A DNA stretch of 64,000 nucleotides from Rhodospirillales bacterium (GTDB lineage: Bacteria; Pseudomonadota; Alphaproteobacteria; ATCC43930; CGMCC-115725). Location: positions 16,566-80,565 of the forward strand of contig DAHUYF010000029.1 in NCBI GenBank assembly GCA_027315365.1, in the 5' to 3' direction. Position numbers and translations under genes: made by a program. Of the stretch, positions 37,351-45,699 are shown piece after piece; positions within the stretch are counted from its first letter, which is position 1, and every line of letters begins with the position of its first letter. A model generated the notes under the pieces. It had not been told where the DNA came from. It ran no database searches and worked only from the letters and a program-made list of their open reading frames with translations.

Positions 37351-37723
37351 CCGGCGAGGCGGTCGGCACCGAGACTTCTTGCGGCAGACCTCGCCGTTAC
37401 GGCGGAAGCGCGGCCCCGGGCGCCGCCAGCCGGCGCGGCGCGCACGGCACTGATGCGATCGCCGTCGCATCCCCCCGCGACGATCGCGGTCGATGCGGCG
37501 CCCGGCGTCGAGATCGCCGATGACGCGATCGACCCGAACGGCCGGGATCGGCAATCGTCGCGGACGAGTACGTAGAGATACGTATACGCGGCTTAGGTTT
37601 CTTTTAAGCCTGTGACTTCGTAATTGCCGAGCAGCCATTCGGATCGTCGCCGCCGGAGGATGCGGCGGCCGGCGACCTGTTCCACCAACCGTCCGCGGCG
37701 CGCGTCGCCAAGGAGAATTCCCC
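37351..37723. other. 373-base intergenic region upstream of the redoxin-hydroxylase gene
   Basis: No convincing gene. The frame of the preceding TPR gene stays open for 75 codons beyond its stop, with good GC3 but no start other than an internal ATG at 37453. The last 150 bases turn AT-richer (TACGTAGAGATACGTATACG at about 37568-37587) and contain a short hairpin GGCTTA/TAAGCC near 37589-37610, plausibly the promoter region of the downstream gene. Confidence 0.5.
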
Positions 37724-38833
37724 ATGAACGGATCTGTCAACGATCGGCTATCGGCGGGCGACCGCGCGCCGGTCTTCTTCGGCATCACGGCGAAAGGATC
37801 GCTCTACGCCTTCGAGGAGCAGGCCGGACGGGCGGTGGTGATGATCCTGGCGCGGAAGCTGGCCGCCCCGGGGCTGATACCGCTGCTCGCCGCCTTCTCC
37901 GCGCGCGCCGACGAGCTTGCCGCGCGCCAGGTCGATCTGGTGGCGCTGATCGGCGAAGACGTCGAGGCGGTCTTCGAGTTCAATTTCAGCCATCCCAGCC
38001 GCGCCACCCTGGTCGGCTCGCTCAACAACTTCCTGGACCGCATCGGCCTCGACGCCGAGGCGCCGGAAGTGCTGATCCTCGACGGCAATCTGCGGGCGGC
38101 CGGGCGCATCGGCGCCGGCGACGTCGAGAGCATGGTCGCGGCCACGCTGGCCACCGTGAACCGGCTGCCCGGCGAAGCGCCGCGCGATGTCTGGGCGCCG
38201 GCCCCGGTGCTGCTCCTGCCCAATCTGCTCGACCCCGAGCTCTGCCGCGAACTGATCGAGATGCATCGCACCGGCGCCAGCTTCGACAGCCCGGTGCTCA
38301 CCACCGACGCCCAGGGGCGGCCGCAGCACAAGCTCGACTACACCTACAAGAAGCGCCGCGACCTGCTGCTCGAGCGCGATCATCCGATGCATGTGCGGAT
38401 CACCGATATCCTCCTGCGGCGCTGCATTCCCGAGATCAAGCGGGTGTTCCAGGTGGACGCCCGCCACACCGACCGCCTCCTCATCGCCTGCTATCCCGGC
38501 GATGGCGGGCATTTCCGCCGGCATCGGGACAATCGGCCGGAGATCGTCGCCTTCCGCCGGTTCGCCCTGTCGATCAACCTCACCCTCAGCGCGGACGGCT
38601 ACGAGGGCGGGTTCCTGCGGCTTCCCGAGTTCAACGCGCATCATTATCGCTGTCCCACCGGGGCCGGGCTGATCTTCTCCGTCGCCCTGCTGCACGAGAT
38701 AACCCCGGTGCTACGCGGCGACCGCTACGTCCTGGTGACGCACCTGCATGACGATGAGGGCGAGGCGCAATGGCGGGCGATGCGCCAGAACCTGGCAGCG
38801 GCGGCGCCAAGCGCGCCTTTGGTCATGGCGTAA
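37724..38833 (+). CDS. 2-oxoglutarate-Fe(II) oxygenase (prolyl 4-hydroxylase type) with N-terminal redoxin-like domain
   Basis: 369 residues. Residues about 10-150 have a thioredoxin/AhpC-like outline (SAGDRAPVFFG, AVVMILARKL, PEVLILDGNLRAAGRI) but no cysteine at the peroxidatic place. Residues about 160-345 form a double-stranded beta-helix oxygenase: iron ligands H267 and D269 in HFRRHRDN and H324 in LLHEITP, and R334 for 2-oxoglutarate in RGDRYVLV. Substrate is unknown; bacterial members modify proteins or small metabolites. The N-terminal fold probably serves for partner binding, since it lacks redox cysteines (inference). It stands alone, with a GGAG ribosome site. Confidence 0.88.
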   Translation: MNGSVNDRLSAGDRAPVFFGITAKGSLYAFEEQAGRAVVMILARKLAAPGLIPLLAAFSARADELAARQVDLVALIGEDVEAVFEFNFSHPSRATLVGSLNNFLDRIGLDAEAPEVLILDGNLRAAGRIGAGDVESMVAATLATVNRLPGEAPRDVWAPAPVLLLPNLLDPELCRELIEMHRTGASFDSPVLTTDAQGRPQHKLDYTYKKRRDLLLERDHPMHVRITDILLRRCIPEIKRVFQVDARHTDRLLIACYPGDGGHFRRHRDNRPEIVAFRRFALSINLTLSADGYEGGFLRLPEFNAHHYRCPTGAGLIFSVALLHEITPVLRGDRYVLVTHLHDDEGEAQWRAMRQNLAAAAPSAPLVMA

Positions 38834-39042
38834 ATCCGCCCGCCGCTCGATCGAACGCCAGGATGCGACAGGCCGGCGCCGCGCGGCGATGCGCCCGATC
38901 ACGCGGAAAACCATGCCCCCGGCGGCGGCGGATTGCGGACGGAGGTGACGGCTCAAACGCGATTGGAAAACCTCGACTCGCTCCGTCTCCCGGGCGATCA
39001 TGGCGCCTCGGGTAAAAATCGGAACAATATTGGACCGGCCCC

Positions 39043-40167
39043 ATGCTTGACGCAGCCGCCTACCGCGCCGGCGAAGCTACCGCGAAACGGGCGATCGCCA
39101 GTTGGCGCCTTGCCAACGTCAACGATCCCTATGTCTTCCAGAACCAGGGCTTTCCCGTCCGGACCGAGTCCTTCCTTGATCTCGCGCAGATCCTCGACAC
39201 GATGCAGGAGGAGCGCTTCGATTTTTACATGGGGGAGCTTGGCGGCTTTACCGACGAGGAGACGACGGAGTTCGTCGAGGTCTGCCTGGATTACATCGAT
39301 TTCTATCTGAAGGTCTTTCAGCGAGAGCGCGTCGTCATCCCGCTCTCCACCATGATCGCTCATTTCGTCATCTACAAGAAGCTGTGCGGATACAGGCCGC
39401 GGTTCCGCAGACTGCTCGAGCTGGGACCCGGCTGCGGCTATCTGAGCTTCTTCCTGCGCCATCACCAAGGGCTTGAAGATTATTCCCAGGTGGAGTCGAC
39501 CGAGAGCTTCTACCTGCTGCAAAGCCACATCAACACGCACATCTTCGGTTCGCGCTTTGCGGAACACGCGATTTCGCGGGCGGCGTTCGACGATCACAAT
39601 GCCTTTATCCCGACGCTGAAGTGGCATAATGCTTTCCACTACGAGCAACAGAAGCTCATCGATGTCCGCAGAGACGCGGTTTGCAACCATTACCCGTGGT
39701 GGCGGCTGGGCGACGTCGCGGCAAAGCGCTACGACATCGTTACCTCCAACGCCAACCTGAACGAATTCAGCCGCGAAGCCCTGTTCCAATATCTCTCGTT
39801 GATTCGCGACGTGCTGGCCGATGACGGCGCCATCGTTGCGCAATGCCTGGGCGGCGGTCCGCCGTCCTATGACAGCGTCTTCGCGAATATGAAGCAGGCG
39901 GGGTTCGTGCCGGCGGCGCTGGTTACCGGCAACAATACGCCGGGCCGGGTCTTCATCGTGGCGAACGCCGTCTTCGTCGGCGAGAAGCATCCGCTCTATG
40001 ATCGATACGCGGATGCCGCGCCCAAATTCCCCAGCCTGGACCGCGGGCTCGATTTCGTGAACCGGATGTATTTCATCAACGAGGAGCGGAAAGCCGATCG
40101 GCGCATCCGGTCCGCGACCGACATCCTCGACATGATCGTCGATCGCGTCGAGTCCGCTCCGCGATAA
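39043..40167 (+). CDS. putative SAM-dependent methyltransferase of atypical base composition
   Basis: 374 residues. Motif I of class I methyltransferases is seen as LLELGPGCGYLSFFL at about 124-138, followed by an acidic residue stretch (QVESTESFY) and a later IVTSNANLNEF plus LADDGAIVAQCLGGG segment. That matches the putative sugar O-methyltransferase group by recall, but the acceptor is unknown. No signal or membrane segment. GC content is visibly lower (about 57-60 %) than in neighbouring genes, suggesting transfer from another source. It is preceded by 209 bases without a gene and followed by a degraded stretch. Confidence 0.7.
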   Translation: MLDAAAYRAGEATAKRAIASWRLANVNDPYVFQNQGFPVRTESFLDLAQILDTMQEERFDFYMGELGGFTDEETTEFVEVCLDYIDFYLKVFQRERVVIPLSTMIAHFVIYKKLCGYRPRFRRLLELGPGCGYLSFFLRHHQGLEDYSQVESTESFYLLQSHINTHIFGSRFAEHAISRAAFDDHNAFIPTLKWHNAFHYEQQKLIDVRRDAVCNHYPWWRLGDVAAKRYDIVTSNANLNEFSREALFQYLSLIRDVLADDGAIVAQCLGGGPPSYDSVFANMKQAGFVPAALVTGNNTPGRVFIVANAVFVGEKHPLYDRYADAAPKFPSLDRGLDFVNRMYFINEERKADRRIRSATDILDMIVDRVESAPR

Positions 40168-40718
40168 CGGAACGGCGACGCTTTCCGGCGACAACTCGGC
40201 GGCGTCCAGGGCAAGGGGCGGAGAGCAAGCCGGGAATCAGATGCACGCTGACCGCAAATACGCCGCACTAAAGTCGGCCGGCGGGCGTTGGCGCATCAAA
40301 GGTCGTCAGGCCGAAGGCCGGTGTGTTTCACGACCCGCAAACCGCGCCCGACCTGGGCTGAAGCAGTTCCCGCTCAGTCATGGCAGTGGCTCTCCGCCAC
40401 GTCATGGCGCGGCAAGCTGCAACTCGTCGAAGAACGCCGCGATGCGTTGGCGCCGCTTGTCCGGTTGCCGGAGCTGGCACCCGGCGCATCGCCGGACGAG
40501 TGACCGCAGACTGTCGGGCCGCGTCCGCCGAGAGCCGGCGCCGCAGCAGGTTCACGCCACCTCATACTTGGTCACGAGGCTTTCGAGCGGGATGCCGATC
40601 GCCGGGGCCATGAAGGATGCGGCCGGGGGCGCCGGGGTCGTGAAGCCGCGCGGCTGCCTCGCCGGGGACGGCGTAAAGCAATACTTGACGTTCCTCCTCT
40701 AGGATTATCTTTCCTCAC
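40168..40718. other. 551-base gene-poor stretch, probably degraded
   Basis: No intact gene recognised. A short plus-strand frame at about 40288-40503 contains PTWAEAVPAQSWQWLS followed by WRGK, faintly like the C-terminal part of IS701-type transposases, but too short and uncertain to call. On the minus strand IPLESLVTKYEVA precedes a stop near 40556, like the end of an unrelated gene, without a continuous upstream frame. The pattern fits the remains of several genes between the low-GC methyltransferase and the toxin-antitoxin pair. Confidence 0.4.
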
Positions 40719-40991
40719 GTGATACGCACTTTCCGCAGCAAGGCACTCCGCGCCTATTTCGAGACCGGAAAGGCCGGCGGGTTGAGCTTACAGAACCTGG
40801 CGCGCGTGGGGCACATGTTGCGGGCATTGGATGCCGCCGCGCGGCCCGAGCACCTGAACCTGCCGGGCTACCATTTCCATGCCCTGCACGGCGAGCGGCG
40901 GTGGTCGATTCGGGTCACCGGCAATTGGCGGATCACATCCGGATGGGACGGCGCCGACGCCATCGACGTGGATTTGGAGGATTACCACTGA
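40719..40991 (+). CDS. higB: RelE/HigB-family toxin
   Basis: 90 residues from GTG 40719 (MIRTFRSKALRAYFETG). LARVGHMLRALDAA, LNLPGYHFHALHGERR and VTGNWRITSGWDG, ending VDLEDYH, give the compact RelE-like fold of HigB/GraT toxins, which cleave mRNA on the ribosome. Toxin-first order and a one-base TGATG overlap with the antitoxin are typical of the higBA arrangement. It follows a degraded region and lies 400 bases from tRNA-Lys, as often for mobile-region addiction modules. Confidence 0.93.
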   Translation: MIRTFRSKALRAYFETGKAGGLSLQNLARVGHMLRALDAAARPEHLNLPGYHFHALHGERRWSIRVTGNWRITSGWDGADAIDVDLEDYH

Positions 40992-41302
40992 TGAGCAAGC
41001 GGACGGTCAAGCGGGGACTCCCGGCAATGCATCCCGGCGAGCTGCTGCGCGAGGATGTGGTGCCGGCCCTTGGGCGTCCGCGTGCCGAGATCGCGCGCCT
41101 CCTGGGCGTGTCTCGACAGACCTTGCACTCGATCCTGACGGAGCGCGCGCCGGTGACGCCCGAGATGGCACTGCGGCTCGGCAAACTGTGCGGCAACGGT
41201 CCCGAGCTATGGCTCAATCTGCAATCCCGCTTCGACCTTGAGCGGCTGAGCAAGGCCAAGCGCGCCGAGATCGCCGCGATCCCGACGCTCGCGTCGGAGT
41301 GA
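40991..41302 (+). CDS. higA: HigA-family XRE-type antitoxin
   Basis: 103 residues. HPGELLREDVVPALG then an HTH (AEIARLLGVSRQTLHSIL) and a C-terminal helix region (LGKLCGNGPELWLNLQSRFD) are the HigA hallmarks. It would neutralise the adjacent HigB toxin and repress the operon through the HTH domain. Its ATG overlaps the toxin stop by one base. A 9-bp palindrome follows about 40 bases after its stop. Confidence 0.94.
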   Translation: MSKRTVKRGLPAMHPGELLREDVVPALGRPRAEIARLLGVSRQTLHSILTERAPVTPEMALRLGKLCGNGPELWLNLQSRFDLERLSKAKRAEIAAIPTLASE

Positions 41303-41345
41303 CCGAGGATCGGCGGACTGCATGGCAAATGTGCTGAGAACGTCC

Positions 41346-41366
41346 GTCCAACTCCGGGAGTTGGAC
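41346..41366. terminator. palindromic hairpin downstream of higA
   Basis: GTCCAACTC-CGG-GAGTTGGAC, a perfect 9-bp stem with a 3-base loop. There is no long T-tract on either strand (AGTT on plus), so termination strength is uncertain. It lies between the higBA pair and the convergent tRNA-Lys gene. Confidence 0.5.
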
Positions 41367-41405
41367 AGTTCGAGCTTCGCTCATCAAGGCGGCGCGCCGC
41401 CCCCT

Positions 41406-41481
<76 letters not shown>

Positions 41482-41611
41482 CCCGTCGGGGAGGCGGCTA
41501 TATATCAAGCGGCCGCGGGCTTGTCGAGACCGCGCACGGGCGGGACGGCAATGTCTCCGTCCGCGTCGACGAGCACTGCCCGCCGCACCTCCGCCGGTCT
41601 ATCCCGGTGGC

Positions 41612-41839
41612 TCAGGGACGGGAATGATTGACGGGGAACCAGCGGGAAACCTCCTTGCCGGAGGCGTCGAGAACGACGAAGCCGTCGGGCGGGTCGTCCG
41701 GATGCATCGCCTTCATCTTGCCCAGCCGGGCTTTCGCGGAGGCGATCACCGCAGCCAGGCTGTCGCTCTTGCTGACTTCTTTCTGCACCACGCCGTGCGG
41801 TTCCTTGCCCCGGTTGATCGCCCATTCGACGCTGAACAT
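41612..41839 (-). CDS. small protein of unknown function (75 aa)
   Basis: 75 residues starting MFSVEWAINRGKEPHGVVQ, with a helix DSLAAVIASAKARLGKMK and a C-terminal beta pair PDGFVVLDASGKEVSRWFP. This looks like a small soluble alpha/beta domain. A G-rich ribosome site (GGGATGGGCTGGG) precedes the ATG. Codon use matches the genome. No family is recognised. It lies between tRNA-Lys and rodA, transcribed with the latter's direction but 92 bases downstream of it. Confidence 0.6.
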   Translation of the reverse strand: MFSVEWAINRGKEPHGVVQKEVSKSDSLAAVIASAKARLGKMKAMHPDDPPDGFVVLDASGKEVSRWFPVNHSRP

Positions 41840-41931
41840 CCCAGCCCATCCCTTTGCCAAGCCTCGCGCCGAGCATAGAGGAACGAGAGCGGCGACGCGA
41901 ACCGCCGTCGACGGCCGTTGCAGGATCCGGT

Positions 41932-43092
41932 TTAGCCGTCGCTCTCGCTGAAGCGGCCGATGCGGGTGTCGCGGTGGACGTAGACGCTCATCAGCAGGCC
42001 CATGCCGAACATCACCGTCAGCATAGCGGTGCCGCCATAGGAGATCAGCGGCAGCGGCACCCCCACCACCGGGATCAGCCCCATCACCATGGCGATGTTG
42101 ATGAAGACGTAGAGGAAGAAGTTGACGGTGATGCCGAGTGCCAGCAGCCGGCCGAACTGGTTGCGGCAGCGGAAGGCGATGGCGAAGCCGTAGATGAAGA
42201 CGAGGCTGTAGAGCGCCAGCAGCACCAGCCCGCCCACCAGCCCCCATTCCTCGGCCAGCATGGTGAAGATGAAGTCGGTCTGCCGCTCCGGCAGGAAGGA
42301 GAGATGCGCCTGCGAGCCCTGCAGGAAGCCCTTGCCGAAGACGCCGCCGGAGCCGATGGCGATCTTGGACTGGAGGCTGTGATATCCGGCGCCCAGCGGG
42401 TCGCTCTCGGGGTCGAGGAAGGTGTAGATGCGGTTCTTCTGGTAGTCGCGCAGGAAGCGCCAGGCGACCGGCACCGCGCCGGCGCCGCCGGCCAGCACGA
42501 TGGCGAATTTCCACCAGCGCACGCCGGCCAGGAAGAACATGGCGCCGCCGCTCATCACCAGCATCATCGCGGTGCCGAGATCGGGCTGCTTCAGCACCAG
42601 CACCGCCGGCACCAGCACCAGCACCAGCGGCCAGACCAGCCGCGTCGGCCGGCCGATCTCCTCGGGCGGAACGCCGTGGAAATAGCGCGCCAGCACCAGC
42701 ACCAGCGCGATCTTCATCACCTCGGACGGCTGCAGCTGGATGATACCGAGATCGATCCAGCGCTGCGCCCCCATGCCGAGCCGGCCGTGCAGCATGACGA
42801 ACAGCAGCAGCACCATCGCGACGCCATAGAAGACATAGGCCGAGTGGTATCTGAGCCAGAAGCGGACGTCGATCATCGCCACCCCCAGCATGATGGCGAG
42901 GGAGACGCCGTAGCGCAGCGCCTGCTTGGCGGCCCAGGGTTGCCAGCTGCCGTTGGCGGCGGAATAGAGCGTGGCGAATCCCACCCCGGCCAGCACGGTC
43001 AGCAGCAGCACCAGGCCCCAATTGATGTTGCGCAGCTTCTCGGCGAAGCTCGGCTGCGGCCGGCCGAAATCGAAACTGTTGGAAAGCGCCAT
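41932..43092 (-). CDS. rodA: rod-shape SEDS peptidoglycan polymerase RodA
   Basis: 386 residues with about ten membrane helices. SEDS signatures: INWGLVLLLTVLAGVGFATLYS near the N-terminus is read as INWGLVLLL and GFATLYS, LQPSEVMKIALVLVLA, KQPDLGTAMML, FLPERQTDFIFTMLAEEWG (catalytic Asp region and ligand loop) and GVPLPLISYGGTAMLT. RodA polymerises lipid II glycan strands together with PBP2 in the elongasome. FtsW is the homologue, but the position after mrdA and mreBCD identifies RodA. It is the last gene of the shape operon, separated from mrdA by 183 bases with a palindromic repeat. Confidence 0.96.
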   Translation of the reverse strand: MALSNSFDFGRPQPSFAEKLRNINWGLVLLLTVLAGVGFATLYSAANGSWQPWAAKQALRYGVSLAIMLGVAMIDVRFWLRYHSAYVFYGVAMVLLLFVMLHGRLGMGAQRWIDLGIIQLQPSEVMKIALVLVLARYFHGVPPEEIGRPTRLVWPLVLVLVPAVLVLKQPDLGTAMMLVMSGGAMFFLAGVRWWKFAIVLAGGAGAVPVAWRFLRDYQKNRIYTFLDPESDPLGAGYHSLQSKIAIGSGGVFGKGFLQGSQAHLSFLPERQTDFIFTMLAEEWGLVGGLVLLALYSLVFIYGFAIAFRCRNQFGRLLALGITVNFFLYVFINIAMVMGLIPVVGVPLPLISYGGTAMLTVMFGMGLLMSVYVHRDTRIGRFSESDG

Positions 43093-43200
43093 CGCCTGTC
43101 GCCTTACAGCAGGTTTCCGCTGGAGAGGCGCCCTGCGTCCTTCGGCTGCTCGCTATGCTCGCGCGCAGGAAGAGGTGGTTTTCTTCGTGCCATCTGCAAT

Positions 43201-43250
43201 CTACCTCATCCTGAGCTTGCGCCCGAAGGGCGCATGTCGAAGGACGCACC
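43201..43250. repeat. REP-like palindromic intergenic element
   Basis: CCTCATCCTGAGCTTG, then a perfect hairpin TGCGCCC-GAA-GGGCGCA, then TGTCGAAGGACGCA. This CTCATCCTGAG...TCGAAGGA pattern is a widespread short intergenic palindrome in alphaproteobacteria (recall). It fills the gap between mrdA and rodA and may influence mRNA stability. Confidence 0.7.
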
Positions 43251-43275
43251 GGCGTCCATGCAGCGGAAGCATCCC

Positions 43276-45165
43276 CTACCCCTGTGCCACGGTGGTGCTG
43301 GGGGGGCCGAAGGGGTGGTCGGGGAGCTTGCGGGCGGGGTCGCGCTTCTGCGCCTCGCGCAGCAGGTCGCGGCAGATCGGCGCCGCCACGACCGAGCCGC
43401 CGCCGGCGCTGGCACCGCCATGTTCGACCACCACGGCGCAGACGTAGCGCGGCTGGTTCACCGGCGCCAGCGAGATGAAGAGGGCGTGGTCGCGGTCCTT
43501 CCACGGCACGTCCTTGATCTTGCGCAGGCCGTGCTCGCGCTCGGCCTGGCTGATGTGGCGAACCTGCGAGGTGCCGGACTTGCCCGCCATCTGCAGCCCG
43601 GGTTCGGTGATGCGCGCGGCGTAGGCGGTGCCGCCCTGCTCGTTCACCACCGCGTTCATGCCGTCGAGCACCAGCGCCACGTCCTTGGCCGCGACCTGCA
43701 GCGCCGGGAAGGCGATCTTGGCCTCGCCCGGCGGCTGGCGCATGATGCCGGCCTCCCGCACCAGATGCGGCAGCACGACGCGGCCGGTGGCGAGCCGCGC
43801 GGCGTAGGTCGCGAGCTGCAGCGGCGTCACCAGGTCGAAGCTCTGGCCGATGCCGGCGCTCAGCGTCTCGCCCTGCTGCCACTTCTCGCCCTTGACCGCG
43901 AGCTTCCAGCTCGTCGTCGGGACCAGCCCGGCCACCTCGCCGGGAATGTCGATGCCGAGCTTGCCGCCGAGGCCGAAGCGCTTGGCCATGTCGGCGATGC
44001 GGTCGATGCCGACGCGGCGCGCTACCTCGAAGAAGTAGACGTCGCAGGAATGCTTGATGCCGTTATGCAGGTCCATGCTGCCATGGCCGCCATGCTTCCA
44101 GCAGTGGAAGACGCTGTTGCCGAGCTCGTAATGGCCGGGGCAGTTGACATGGGTGTCGGGGGTGATGACCCCGGCCTCGAGCGCCGCCAGCGCTACGATC
44201 GGCTTGAAGGTCGAGCCCGGCGCGTAGGTGCCGCTGATCGCCTTGTCGCTGAGCGGGTGGCGGGGGTCGTCCTTCATGCTGTCGTAGAGCGCTGCGAAAT
44301 TGCTCGGGTCGTAGCCCGGCATCGAGGCGAGCGCCAGGATCTCGCCGGTCCAGGCGTCCATCACCACGCAGGCGGCGCTCTGCTCCGCCTGGCAGCGGCG
44401 CGCCGCCATGTCCTGCAGCGCCATGTCGAGGGTGAGCACGATCTCCTGGCCGGCGATGCCGTCCTCGCGCGCCAGCTCGCGCACGACGCGGCCGAAGGCG
44501 TTGACCTCGACCTGGCTGGTGCCGGCGCTGCCCCGCAGCTCGAGGTCGTAGGCCTTCTCGACGCCGTTCTTGCCGATGCGGAAGCCCGGCAGCTCCAGCA
44601 GCGGATCGTCGCCGAGCTGCTTCAGCTCCTCTTCCGAGACGGCGCCGACATAGCCCAGCACGTGCGAGGCGGATTCGCCGAAGGGGTAGAAGCGGGTCAG
44701 CCCCTGCTCGATCGACACGCCCGGCAGCTCCAGCGTGTTGACCTCGATGCGCGCCATCTCGTCCCAGCTCAGATCCTCGCGGATGGTCACCGGCACGAAG
44801 CGATGCTTGCGCTGGATGTCGCGGTGGACGCGGCGGCGGTCGATATCGGTGATCGGTACCAGGGTGGCGACGGCGTTCAGCGTCGAATCGATGTCGCCGG
44901 CCTGTTCCGCCACCAGCACGACGCGGTAGGTCAGCTGGTTGTCGGCGAGCGGCACGCCGAAGCGGTCGACGATGCGGCCGCGTGGCGGCTCCACCAGGCG
45001 GATGCTGATGCGGTTCTCGTCGGCCAGCATGACGTAGCGGCCGGCCTGGACGACCTGCAGGTAGTACATGCGCCCGGCGAGCGTCGCGAGCAGCGCCACC
45101 TGCGCGCCGCCGAGGAGCACGGCGCGGCGGGTGAGCAGCTTGGCCCGGTTGTTCTCGCGCTGCAT
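43276..45165 (-). CDS. mrdA: penicillin-binding protein 2 (elongation transpeptidase)
   Basis: 629 residues. One N-terminal membrane helix (about 14-34), a PBP dimerisation/pedestal domain (VEPPRGRIVDRFG at about 54-66), then the transpeptidase. Nucleophile S318 and K321 lie in PGSTFKPI, the SxN-type motif is in KHSCDVYF, and KSGTSQV is the third motif. PBP2 crosslinks glycan strands made by RodA during side-wall growth, in the inner membrane facing the periplasm. It begins 4 bases downstream of mreD and is the fourth gene of mreBCD-mrdA-rodA. Confidence 0.96.
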   Translation of the reverse strand: MQRENNRAKLLTRRAVLLGGAQVALLATLAGRMYYLQVVQAGRYVMLADENRISIRLVEPPRGRIVDRFGVPLADNQLTYRVVLVAEQAGDIDSTLNAVATLVPITDIDRRRVHRDIQRKHRFVPVTIREDLSWDEMARIEVNTLELPGVSIEQGLTRFYPFGESASHVLGYVGAVSEEELKQLGDDPLLELPGFRIGKNGVEKAYDLELRGSAGTSQVEVNAFGRVVRELAREDGIAGQEIVLTLDMALQDMAARRCQAEQSAACVVMDAWTGEILALASMPGYDPSNFAALYDSMKDDPRHPLSDKAISGTYAPGSTFKPIVALAALEAGVITPDTHVNCPGHYELGNSVFHCWKHGGHGSMDLHNGIKHSCDVYFFEVARRVGIDRIADMAKRFGLGGKLGIDIPGEVAGLVPTTSWKLAVKGEKWQQGETLSAGIGQSFDLVTPLQLATYAARLATGRVVLPHLVREAGIMRQPPGEAKIAFPALQVAAKDVALVLDGMNAVVNEQGGTAYAARITEPGLQMAGKSGTSQVRHISQAEREHGLRKIKDVPWKDRDHALFISLAPVNQPRYVCAVVVEHGGASAGGGSVVAAPICRDLLREAQKRDPARKLPDHPFGPPSTTVAQG

Positions 45166-45169
45166 CGGC

Positions 45170-45691
45170 TCAGACCCGCATCAGGAAGGCGCGCTGCGCC
45201 CGCGCCAGCAGATAGCTCCCGGCCGGGAAGCTCGCCACCGTCAGCGCCGCCTCGAAGACGAAGGGACGCACGCCGAGCACCGCGCCATGCAGCAGGCTGA
45301 CCAGCGCCCATTCGAAGATCACCACCGCGGCCATGGCGCCGAGGAATCCCGCCCACAGCACCGGGAACAGGCGGTTGATGAAGAAGCGGCGCTGCCCCAT
45401 CAGCACCGTGCGCGTCAGCAGCAGCGACAGCGCCGAGGTGCCGACATAGGGCGTGCCGTTCAGGAGATCGAGCAGCAGGCCGGCGACGAAGACGGCGATC
45501 GGCGGCAGCAGGTCGGGGCGATAGATCGTCCAGTGGAACACCGCCATCAGCGCAAAGGCCGGCGTCACCACCGCGAAGCCCGGGATGTGCAGCGGCACGA
45601 CCGAGAGCAGGACGAAGAGCAGCGTGGTGAGCGACGGGACGAGCTTGTTGGGGAAGCCGCCGGCTTCGCGCTGGAACAGCGCCATGCGCAT
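45170..45691 (-). CDS. mreD: rod-shape-determining protein MreD
   Basis: 173 residues, nearly all membrane helices (about five), starting MRMALFQREAGGFPNKLVPSL, split here as MRMALFQREAG and GFPNKLVPSL. PDLLPPIAVFVAGLLLDLLNG gives the MreD-type central segment (PPIAVFVAGLLLDLL). It links MreC to the elongasome in the inner membrane. Start chosen at 45691 with a GAGG-containing leader; the second Met is also possible. Gap of 8 bases after mreC and 4 bases to mrdA. Confidence 0.9.
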   Translation of the reverse strand: MRMALFQREAGGFPNKLVPSLTTLLFVLLSVVPLHIPGFAVVTPAFALMAVFHWTIYRPDLLPPIAVFVAGLLLDLLNGTPYVGTSALSLLLTRTVLMGQRRFFINRLFPVLWAGFLGAMAAVVIFEWALVSLLHGAVLGVRPFVFEAALTVASFPAGSYLLARAQRAFLMRV

Positions 45692-45699
45692 CGGCGGCC

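Noticed and set aside
37351..37575. 75 codons open in frame after the stop of the TPR gene
   Set aside because: GC3 looks coding, but there is no good start or ribosome site, and the content shows no fold. It could be the remains of a longer TPR protein after a stop mutation, but nothing proves it.
40288..40503. Possible IS701-type transposase remnant
   Set aside because: Only about 20 residues look similar, with no DDE residues or inverted repeats in view.
41505..41611. Possible short minus-strand peptide ending near 41505 (LVDADGDIAVPPVRGLDKPAAA-like end)
   Set aside because: The frame runs through another gene upstream and no credible start or ribosome site is seen within the gap.
41854..45300. 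Open frame of more than 1100 codons on the plus strand opposite rodA and mrdA
   Set aside because: Same antisense effect; it covers two certain genes and the product is low-complexity His/Gln/Asp/Arg-rich.
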